Shown here piece after piece: positions 7,195 through 13,643 of a stretch of DNA of 27,181 nt. How positions within the stretch are numbered: the first letter of the stretch is position 1; every line of letters starts with the position of its first letter. The DNA is from JBDRGX01 sp043817485 [NCBI: bacterium] (GTDB lineage Bacteria > JBDRGX01): contig JBDRGX010000068.1 in assembly GCA_043817485.1 (NCBI GenBank), positions 1 to 27,181 on the forward strand, given 5' to 3'. A program made the position numbers and the translations under genes. Below the pieces are notes generated by a model. It did not search any database and was not told the origin of the DNA. It worked only from the letters and a program-made list of their open reading frames with translations.

Positions 7195-7433
7195 AATATG
7201 CTATTTAAATTTTGTTTAATATTACATATATTATTTTGCTTACTTTATCAATAGTGGTATAGATATAACTTTTTTTTTGTTAATTTTAGGAAAATAAAAA
7301 AGATCGATGTGGAGATAATCAATTACATATTTTTTGATTTTTTTCTAATTTTATAAAATCAAAGGATAAAATTGTTAATCCGTGTTTTTTAAGATTTTAT
7401 ATTTTTAACATACTGAATATTTAGGAGTTTGCA

Positions 7434-8669
7434 ATGAAATTTATTGCTGATTTTCATATTCATTCTAAATATAGTCGAGCAACAAGCCCAACAACTAATA
7501 TTGAAAATTTGTCATTATTTGCTAAATTAAAAGGGATTGATTTATTAGGAACGGGTGATTTTACACATCCAAGTTGGCTTAATGAATTAAAAAACAATTT
7601 AAACCCTATTGGTAATGGCTTATTCAAATACAATGAAATATTTTTTATTCTTACTGTTGAAGTATGTAATCTTTTTAATAAAAATGGTAAAGGTAAAAAA
7701 AATCATAATTTAATTTTTGCTCCTTCTTTTGAAATAGTAGAAAAAATAAATAAAAGTTTGGCAAAGTATGGAAATTTATCTATTGATGGACGTCCAATGT
7801 TAAGTTTATCATCAGCAAATTTAGTAAAAATTCTTATGAATATTTCAGAAGATATTATGATAATTCCAGCCCATATTTGGACACCATGGTTTTCTTTATT
7901 TGGTTCTAAATCTGGATTTGATCAAATTGAAGAATGTTTTGAAGATCAAACTAAATATATTTATGCTCTTGAAACTGGATTAAGTAGCGATCCATCTATG
8001 AATTGGATGCTTTCTAAATTAGATAAATATACGCTTATTTCTAATTCTGATGCGCATTCTCCAAGTAAATTAGGCAGAGAAGCAAATGTTTTTAATGCAG
8101 AAATGGATTATTTTGAAATCAAAAGAATTTTTCAAAAAAAAGATAAAGAAAAATTCTTATTTACTCTTGAATTTTTTCCAGAAGAAGGAAAATATCATTA
8201 TGATGGTCATAGAGTTTGTAATATAAGATTTTCTCCAGAAGAAACTCTTGAAAACAATAACATTTGTCCAGTTTGTAAAAAAAATTTAACAATTGGTGTT
8301 ATGAATAGAATAAATTTTTTAAGTGATAGAAAAAATGGAATTATACCTTCTTGTGCTATTCCTTTCAAAAAAATTATTCCTTTAAAAGAAATTATTTCTG
8401 AAGTTTTACAAGTAGGTATTGATACAAATGCGGTTAATGCAGAATATAAAAAAATTATTCAATGTTTTGGGACAGAATTTAATACTTTATTAGATGTTTC
8501 AGAAAAAGATCTTAAAAATGAAATTACAATAAATATAGCAGAAGCAATTATTAAAGTAAGAAATGAAAAAGTAAAAATTATTCCTGGATATGATGGTGTT
8601 TTTGGAGAAATACATATACAAAAAGAAAAAGAGAAAAAAAAAGAAGCAATTCAATTAAATTTATTTTAA
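7434..8669 (+). CDS. Endonuclease Q (PHP-domain DNA repair nuclease)
   Basis: EndoQ cleaves DNA 5' to deaminated bases (uracil, hypoxanthine) and abasic sites; it is known mainly from Thermococcales and some bacteria. The 411-residue protein has a PHP metallophosphoesterase domain with 'DFHIHSKYSRA' (H8, H10), 'GTGDFTHP' (D42, H45), E76, 'PAHIWTPWFSLFGSKSGFD' (H147) and 'SNSDAHSPSKLGREAN' (D206, H208). A zinc-binding region with 'DGHRVC' (C262) and 'ICPVC' (C278, C281) precedes 'IGVMNRI', as in the TIGR00375/EndoQ family. The end 'PGYDGVFGEI' is also typical. The start at 7434 has TTAGGAG at 7421-7427. It stands alone, convergent with lysA. An AT-rich genome would suffer many cytosine deaminations, but that link is inference. 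Confidence 0.85.
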   Translation: MKFIADFHIHSKYSRATSPTTNIENLSLFAKLKGIDLLGTGDFTHPSWLNELKNNLNPIGNGLFKYNEIFFILTVEVCNLFNKNGKGKKNHNLIFAPSFEIVEKINKSLAKYGNLSIDGRPMLSLSSANLVKILMNISEDIMIIPAHIWTPWFSLFGSKSGFDQIEECFEDQTKYIYALETGLSSDPSMNWMLSKLDKYTLISNSDAHSPSKLGREANVFNAEMDYFEIKRIFQKKDKEKFLFTLEFFPEEGKYHYDGHRVCNIRFSPEETLENNNICPVCKKNLTIGVMNRINFLSDRKNGIIPSCAIPFKKIIPLKEIISEVLQVGIDTNAVNAEYKKIIQCFGTEFNTLLDVSEKDLKNEITINIAEAIIKVRNEKVKIIPGYDGVFGEIHIQKEKEKKKEAIQLNLF

Positions 8670-8728
8670 TTGAATTGTATGATGAACAAACAATTTTGAT
8701 CCAATGTTTTTGAACAAACGATTTGAAC

Positions 8729-8746
8729 CGACGATTTTAATCGTCG
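8729..8746. terminator. Hairpin, possible bidirectional terminator
   Basis: cgacgatt (8729-8736) and aatcgtcg (8739-8746) are exact reverse complements separated by two T. The stem extends with a one-base bulge through aacc/gggtt. It lies between convergent genes where a terminator is expected. No clear T-run follows on either strand, so it may instead be a REP-like repeat. Confidence 0.45.
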
Positions 8747-8821
8747 GGTTTAAAAACTCTTATCGGTGAAAAACATCTTTTTACTGCAATTGAGTTTGTA
8801 ATAAATAATTATTTTATATTT

Positions 8822-8862
8822 CAAGTCGCATTCAAACACTAACTGTGTTGGCTTTATTACGG
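8822..8862 (+). repeat. Repeat flanking lysA, copy 1
   Basis: About 41 bases starting caagtcgcattcaaacacta match 10197-10238 with three substitutions and one indel. Both copies have the same orientation and lie just outside lysA. The core aacac-taact-gtgtt can pair. Confidence 0.8.
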
Positions 8863-8895
8863 CTTTTAATTTTTTCCTCAATTTGTATTTTGTTA

Positions 8896-10137
8896 TTATA
8901 AAATTATTGCATTTTCACCTTTAATTAAATCTTTATAAGTTTCTCTTTTTCGTATAACATAGTATTTATCATCTTTTGTTAATACTTCTGCTACTTTTTT
9001 TCGAGAATTATAATTAGAAGCCATAGTAAATCCATAAGCTCCAGCACTCATAATAGCTAATAATTCTTCTTGTTTTACTTCTAAAATATTTCTATCTTTA
9101 GCAAAAAAATCACCAGATTCACATACAGGGCCTACTATATCTGCTTTAAAAGTTTTTCTATTTTTCTTTATTACTGGTATTATTTGATGAAAAGCATCAT
9201 AGAAAGATGGTCTAATTAAATCTGTCATTGCTGCATCAACAATAACAAAATTTTTTTGAGGAGTTTTTTTAAGATACAGAATTTTAGTTACTAAAATTCC
9301 AGCGTTTCCAACAATAAATCTTCCTGGTTCAATCATAAGTTTTAATCCCGTATTTTTAAATAATGGGATAATTTCTTTGCTAATTATTTCCGCATTTGGA
9401 GGTGTTTCTTCATTATAAATAATTCCAAATCCTCCTCCAATATCTAACCATTCACATTTTATTTTTAAACTTTTTATTAAATTTATAAGTTTTGTAATTG
9501 CTTTAATAGAAGGAGATACTTGTGTTATTTGAGTACCAATATGAGATTGTATATCAATTAATTTTAAATAAGGATATTTATTTATATTTTTAATTAAATC
9601 TATTGCTTGATCAAAATCTATACCAAATTTATTTTCTTTTTTTCCAGTAGTTATATGATGATGAGTATTTGCTTCTATATCTGGATTAATTCTTAAAGCA
9701 ATAGAAGCACATTTTCCTGATGATTTAGCAATACTATGAATTAATTCTAATTCTGGAATAGATTCTACAGTAAACATTAAAATATTTGTTTTTAAAGCTA
9801 ATTCAATTTCTTCACGAGTTTTACCTACTCCAGCAAAAACAATTTTTTTTCCTGGCACTTTTATTTTTATTAGCCGATATAATTCTCCTCCAGAAACAAT
9901 GTCAAAATATGCATTTTGATCTGCTAAAAGTTTTAAAATTGCTAAATTTGAATTTGCTTTGACAGAATAACAAATTTTATGTTCTATATTTTTAAAAGCT
10001 TTATCTAAACTATGATAATGATGGAGAATAGTTTTTGAACTATAAAGATAAAAAGGTGTTGAAACATTTTTACTTATTTCTTCTACTTTTACATCATCAC
10101 AATATAAATGATTATTTTTATATTTAAAAAAATGCAT
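8896..10137 (-). CDS. lysA: Diaminopimelate decarboxylase
   Basis: LysA converts meso-diaminopimelate to L-lysine with pyridoxal phosphate, the last step of lysine synthesis. The 413-residue protein is a fold-type III (alanine racemase-like) decarboxylase. The PLP lysine is K60 in 'CYSVKANSN'; the phosphate-binding loop is 'DIGGGFGIIY' (232-241); 'IEPGRFIVGNAG' lies at 269-280 and the specificity loop 'GPVCESGDFF' at 336-345. The last part, 'MSAGAYGFTMASNYNSR', is typical of LysA rather than arginine or ornithine decarboxylases. ATG 10137 has AAGGAG 8 bases upstream on the minus strand. It follows ispG in the same direction after 241 bases, with its own leader; both sides carry the same short repeat. 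Confidence 0.95.
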   Translation of the reverse strand: MHFFKYKNNHLYCDDVKVEEISKNVSTPFYLYSSKTILHHYHSLDKAFKNIEHKICYSVKANSNLAILKLLADQNAYFDIVSGGELYRLIKIKVPGKKIVFAGVGKTREEIELALKTNILMFTVESIPELELIHSIAKSSGKCASIALRINPDIEANTHHHITTGKKENKFGIDFDQAIDLIKNINKYPYLKLIDIQSHIGTQITQVSPSIKAITKLINLIKSLKIKCEWLDIGGGFGIIYNEETPPNAEIISKEIIPLFKNTGLKLMIEPGRFIVGNAGILVTKILYLKKTPQKNFVIVDAAMTDLIRPSFYDAFHQIIPVIKKNRKTFKADIVGPVCESGDFFAKDRNILEVKQEELLAIMSAGAYGFTMASNYNSRKKVAEVLTKDDKYYVIRKRETYKDLIKGENAIIL

Positions 10138-10196
10138 ATGCTTTTCTCCTTAATTTTGTTTTTATTTTGTAGAAAATAATTTATGAATTTTTATAC

Positions 10197-10238
10197 CAAG
10201 TCGCATTCAAACACTAATTGTGTTGACTTTGTTATCGG
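10197..10238 (+). repeat. Repeat flanking lysA, copy 2
   Basis: Begins caagtcgcattcaaacacta and pairs with 8822-8862 (about 90% identical). The core aacac-taatt-gtgtt is a perfect five-base-pair hairpin. It is immediately followed by the GC-rich patch at 10247. Confidence 0.8.
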
Positions 10239-10246
10239 TTCCTTAT

Positions 10247-10287
10247 GTCCCCTGCTGGCGGGGGGTGTCCGTTAGGACGGGGGTGGA
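10247..10287. repeat. GC-rich double-hairpin patch
   Basis: In a region of about 25% G+C, these 41 bases are mostly G and C. cccc (10249-10252) can pair with gggg (from 10260) across tgctggc, and gtcc (10267-10270) with ggac (10275-10278) across gtta. It looks like a REP/MITE-like insertion rather than host sequence. Confidence 0.6.
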
Positions 10288-10378
10288 ATTTTTTAATACA
10301 TTCCTATTTGCAAGCAGAATCCATCGTCTTTTCCTTGTTGCCTTATTATCATTTGAATGTAATGTGGTATAAGAAGTT

Positions 10379-11454
10379 TTACTTTATAAATTCATTAAAT
10401 TTTTCAAAATTTTTCATTTTTTTAATTTTTTCTAATAAAACTTTTACCATTTCATTTTCTGGTATTTTTTTAATTAGTTTTCCTTTTTCAAAAAGCATTC
10501 CATATCCTTTTCCTCCAGCAATGCCTATATCTGCATAAGAAGCTTCTCCTGGACCATTTACAACACATCCCATAATAGCAATTTTAATTGGTTCATGAAA
10601 ATTTTTAAGACCATTTTGAATTTTTTTAGTAATTTGAAAAATATTAATATTACATCTTCCACAAGTAGGACAAGAAATAATTGTTGGACCATATTCCCCT
10701 AAATTTAAAACTTTTAAAATTTCATATCCAGTTTTTACTTCATTTATTGATGTATCAGTTAATGAAACTCTTATAGTATCTCCTATCCCTTGTGCTAATA
10801 AAACTCCTATCCCAATACTTGAACGAATATTTCCGTTTATTAGAGGTCCAGATTCTGTAACTCCAATATGAAAAGGATATTTTACTTTGGAAGATAAAAG
10901 ATGATGTGATTCTATCAGTAAGGGAATATCAAAAGATTTTACAGAAATTACAATATTTTTAAAATCCATATCTTCAAATAATTTAACATAATCTAAAGTT
11001 TTTTCTACTAAAATTTCTGGTTTTATATTTTTTGTTTTTGTTCCAAAAATAGAGCCCGTATTTATTCCTATTCTAATAGGAATATTTTTTGTTTAGAAGC
11101 ATCAATAATTGCTTTTATTTTCTTTTTTTCTTTTATATTTCCTGGATTTATTCTAATTTTATCTGCACCTTGCGATATTGATTCTAATGCTAATTTATAA
11201 TCAAAATGAATATCTGCTACTAAAGGAATTTTAATATGCTTTTTTATAAAATTTATTTTAGAAGCAAATTCCATATCAGGAACAGCAACTCTAATAATTT
11301 TACAACCAACTTTTTCTAATTTTTTTATTTCTTTAATAATCCCTTTAATATCTTGTGGTGGTGTTTTACACATTGATTGAACTAAAATAGGATGATTACT
11401 TCCAATAAATTCATTTCCTATTTTTATAGAAAAAGTTTCTCTTCTTTTGATCAT
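10379..11454 (-). pseudogene. ispG: 4-hydroxy-3-methylbut-2-enyl diphosphate synthase IspG, split by a one-base frameshift
   Basis: IspG (GcpE) performs the sixth step of the MEP isoprenoid pathway with a 4Fe-4S cluster. The 5' part (11454 down to about 11085) reads 'SNHPILVQSMCKTPP', 'PLVADIHFDYKLAL' and 'KIRINPGNI'. It then falls out of frame. The rest continues as 'NIPIRIGINTGSIFG', and the C-terminal domain carries the cluster cysteines 'ISCPTCGRCN' and 'MGCVVNGPGEA'. The break is a run of six T (11085-11090, A on the coding strand) where seven restore about 358 residues, normal length. Everything else is well conserved, so the gene looks recently broken, misassembled or rescued by slippage. 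It starts 10 bases after larA. A TTG at 11457 is an alternative start. Confidence 0.9.
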
Positions 11455-11464
11455 CAATATTGCC

Positions 11465-12745
11465 TTATTTTTTATAAATTGCTAAATTGCTTGCAGAATT
11501 AAAAACTAATATTTTAGCAGTTGGATCTTTTTTTATCCATTTATCAATTATTTCTTGTGGAGATGGTGTTGGATAAAGATGCATTTTTAAAACATCTTTA
11601 TTTTTCAATTGTGAATATAACCATATTTTTTTAGTTCTTTCAATTAATTTAGCCATTTTATAAGTTTTTTGCATAGATAATTTATAATTAGTTTTAATTT
11701 CTTTAAATATTTTAGCCAATGGCCAAGTTAAACGTTTATAAAAAAAATCTTCTGCTTCTTTACTTGGAGCAAAACCATTTTTACATTCAGCTAAAAAAAG
11801 TATTTCTCCATTATCTAAAACTGCTTGATTGACTAAATCAAGACCTCTTTGAGCCATATATACATCAGCATCATTAGGATATCCACCTGGTGATACAATT
11901 ATATATTGGGCTGGTTTAACAAAAAAACTTGTTAATTCATCTACTTTTTTTATTCCATCTCTTATTACTTTTTTAATTTCTCCAGCTTTTGCCCATTCTA
12001 TTTTTTTACTTCCATATATTACTAATGCAAAAACATCAGTTTTTTGTTTAATTAAATTCATTGTTTCTAACATATCTTCTGCTACTGGATTATTTCTTTT
12101 TTTCGGATTTGGATGATAAGGATGTTGTCCAAATGTAGCATTTTTTTCTAATGATAAAAAATGATTGGCTTCAACAGTTTCAAATTTACAAACTCCAGGA
12201 GCAAAATTTTTAATTGGATTACAATATCCCGCAAAATAATGAGATTTCATAGAAGAAGTAATTACATAAAGATCCGTATTTAATGCTTTTTCATTTACAA
12301 AAACAGGTGTTTTAAAAGAAGTTTTTCCTAAATATTTAAAATTGGCTTTTTGAGAATCATGAATAATAATTTCAGCATTTTTAATTTTATATTTTTCTAT
12401 ACTTTCTTTAATTACATTTACTATTTTTTGATTTTCAGGCATAAGAGGGCTATGGCAACCTGTTGCAATAATGTAAACTACTGATTGTGCTTTTTTTAAT
12501 CTTTTATTGCATTCTGAAATTATTTTTTTATGTGGATTTGAACGAGTACAGTCTTCTATTAAAACAACAACTTTTTTATTTTGTGCTAAAATTTCTAATT
12601 TTTTTCCATAAGGATTTTCGAATGCTTCTTTTAATACTGAAGAAGATGTTTTTTGTGTTTTTCTTGGAACAATAATTTTTTCTAAATTTTTAGAAGGAAT
12701 ATTTACGCTAATTTTCGAAGAACCATAAAAAAGATTTATTTTCAT
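11465..12745 (-). CDS. LarA-family nickel-pincer enzyme (lactate racemase homologue)
   Basis: LarA racemises lactate with a nickel-pincer nucleotide bound to a lysine; homologues act on other 2-hydroxy acids. The 426-residue protein keeps the key positions of Lactobacillus LarA in the same spacing. D65 and R68 ('IEDCTRSNP') match D72/R75; H98 ('GCHSP') matches H108; H169 ('SHYFAGY') matches H174; K179 ('NPIKNFAPGV') matches K184; H195 ('EANH') matches H200. Cofactor genes larB, larC and larE are not in the window and would be needed elsewhere. The start ATG 12745 has AAAGGA upstream. It is the first gene of a unit with ispG, divergent from dtxR-feoAB. The true substrate cannot be told from sequence. 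Confidence 0.85.
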   Translation of the reverse strand: MKINLFYGSSKISVNIPSKNLEKIIVPRKTQKTSSSVLKEAFENPYGKKLEILAQNKKVVVLIEDCTRSNPHKKIISECNKRLKKAQSVVYIIATGCHSPLMPENQKIVNVIKESIEKYKIKNAEIIIHDSQKANFKYLGKTSFKTPVFVNEKALNTDLYVITSSMKSHYFAGYCNPIKNFAPGVCKFETVEANHFLSLEKNATFGQHPYHPNPKKRNNPVAEDMLETMNLIKQKTDVFALVIYGSKKIEWAKAGEIKKVIRDGIKKVDELTSFFVKPAQYIIVSPGGYPNDADVYMAQRGLDLVNQAVLDNGEILFLAECKNGFAPSKEAEDFFYKRLTWPLAKIFKEIKTNYKLSMQKTYKMAKLIERTKKIWLYSQLKNKDVLKMHLYPTPSPQEIIDKWIKKDPTAKILVFNSASNLAIYKK

Positions 12746-12791
12746 TTTCTATCCTTTTTTAAAAATACTAATTTTTTTAAATTTTTAAATT

Positions 12792-12820
12792 GTAATAATA
12801 ATTTTTGTTTAATTTGTCAA
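12792..12820 (-). promoter_or_regulatory. Promoter for larA-ispG
   Basis: Read on the minus strand, TTGACA (12820-12815) is followed after 17 bases by TATTAC (12797-12792), about 45 bases ahead of the larA start. Its -35 box forms an inverted repeat with the -35 box of the opposite promoter (tttgtcaa 12813-12820, ttgacaaa 12840-12847). Confidence 0.5.
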
Positions 12821-12839
12821 TAAATTTTTTATATAAAAC

Positions 12840-12867
12840 TTGACAAAAAATTATTAAAATGTTAACT
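12840..12867 (+). promoter_or_regulatory. Promoter for dtxR-feoAB
   Basis: TTGACA (12840-12845) is followed after 16 bases by TTAACT (12862-12867), a weak -10 that lies within the first palindrome. Start site would be about 45 bases ahead of dtxR. Confidence 0.45.
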
Positions 12868-12895
12868 AAAGTTAATTTTGTTTGCTATGGCTAAC
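12862..12895. promoter_or_regulatory. Candidate metalloregulator operators
   Basis: Two palindromes lie between promoter and dtxR. ttaact-aa-agttaa (12862-12875) is perfect and covers the -10. gtttgctatggctaac (12880-12895) matches its own complement at 12 of 16 positions. The stretch gctaacttaa (12890-12899) fits one half of the DtxR/IdeR box (SCTAACCTAA) at nine of ten positions. DtxR-family autoregulation is a reasonable inference. Confidence 0.45.
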
Positions 12896-12917
12896 TTAAA
12901 AAAGGATATTAATTTTT

Positions 12918-13403
12918 ATGAAATTATTAAGTTCAAATATAGAAGATTATTTAGAGACAATAACTATAATTAGCAATAAAAATAATATTGTAAGAGTAAA
13001 AGATATAAGTAAAGAAATGGGTGTAAGTATGCCCAGTGTAAATAAAGCAATAAAAATTCTTTCAAAAGAAAAATTAGTATCTCATGAAAATTATGGATAT
13101 GTAGAATTAACAGAAAAAGGACGAATACTTGGAAATACAATTTACAATTCTCATAATGTTTTAATTAAATTTTTAACTGAAGTACTTAATGTTGATTATA
13201 AAATAGCCCAAAAAGATGCTTGTAAAATAGAACACAATATTAGTGATGAAACTTTAAATAGATTGATAGCATTTTTAAAATATATAGAAACATTTGTATC
13301 AAATAAAAAAATAAATTGGATTAAAGATTTTAATCATTTTTACAAAACTTATAAAACAGATAAAAGTTTAAAAAAATGTAAATTGGAAAGAAATTTAAAA
13401 TAA
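12918..13403 (+). CDS. DtxR/MntR-family metal-dependent transcriptional regulator
   Basis: The 161-residue protein has an N-terminal winged helix-turn-helix ('IEDYLETITIIS', 'VRVKDISKEMGVSMPSVNKA', 'YGYVELTEKGR') followed by the metal-binding and dimerisation domain ('NVLIKFLTEVLNVDYKIAQKDACKIEH', shown here only as positions about 80-110; key residues C, E and H of 'DACKIEH'). No SH3-like third domain is present, so it is of the short MntR/TroR type. Such proteins repress transport genes when Fe(II) or Mn(II) is bound. It heads an operon with feoA (one-base overlap) and feoB, so iron is the likely signal. Palindromes upstream are probable targets. ATG 12918 has AAAGGA 12 bases upstream. Confidence 0.88.
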   Translation: MKLLSSNIEDYLETITIISNKNNIVRVKDISKEMGVSMPSVNKAIKILSKEKLVSHENYGYVELTEKGRILGNTIYNSHNVLIKFLTEVLNVDYKIAQKDACKIEHNISDETLNRLIAFLKYIETFVSNKKINWIKDFNHFYKTYKTDKSLKKCKLERNLK

Positions 13404-13630
13404 TGAATATAACACAAATAAAACAATTAGAAAAAGTAGTAATTATTGAAATTCATGGAGATAAAAATTTTGTAAATAAATTAGATTCAATGGGAATAAG
13501 ATTAGGTGTAGGAATTATTAAAATTAGTTCTCAATTTTTACAAGGGCCTATAACTATTAAAATAGGAAATACTCAAGTAGCTATAAGTTATAGTATAGCA
13601 AAAAGAATTATTGTTGAAATAGTAAAATAA
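13403..13630 (+). CDS. feoA: Ferrous iron transport protein A
   Basis: FeoA is a small cytoplasmic SH3-like protein needed for FeoB function. The 75-residue product has the family form: a first strand region 'VIIEIHGDKNFVNKLDSMGI', then 'LGVGIIKISSQFLQGPITIK' and 'TQVAISYSIAKRIIVE', where the last motif corresponds to the usual 'ialgxxiAxxIxV' end. Its ATG overlaps the dtxR stop (TAATG), and feoB begins 14 bases downstream, so the three genes form one operon. Assignment rests on domain pattern plus context. Confidence 0.88.
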   Translation: MNITQIKQLEKVVIIEIHGDKNFVNKLDSMGIRLGVGIIKISSQFLQGPITIKIGNTQVAISYSIAKRIIVEIVK

Positions 13631-13643
13631 TAAGGAAGTATAA

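Larger units (their letters stand above)
8670..8895. other. Convergent intergenic region between endoQ and lysA
   Basis: No gene is seen. It holds the GC-rich hairpin at 8729-8746 and one copy of the 42-base repeat that flanks lysA on both sides. Confidence 0.6.
10138..10378. other. Repeat-bearing region between ispG and lysA
   Basis: No gene is seen. It contains repeat copy 2 (10197-10238) and a strongly GC-rich patch (10247-10287). The short open frame starting at 10245 on the plus strand runs antisense into ispG and is not a gene. Confidence 0.55.

Noticed and set aside
10138-10196. Lysine riboswitch in front of lysA
   Set aside because: The leader lacks the length and conserved helices; it contains only repeats and a ribosome binding site.
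10245-10538. 97-codon plus-strand open frame beginning MSPAGGG
   Set aside because: It starts in the GC-rich repeat and runs antisense through the conserved C-terminal end of ispG; composition after the repeat is that of an antisense shadow.
12746-12917. Metal riboswitch (NiCo or Mn type) before larA or dtxR
   Set aside because: The leaders are about 30-50 bases, too short for these structures, and show only promoter and operator-like elements.
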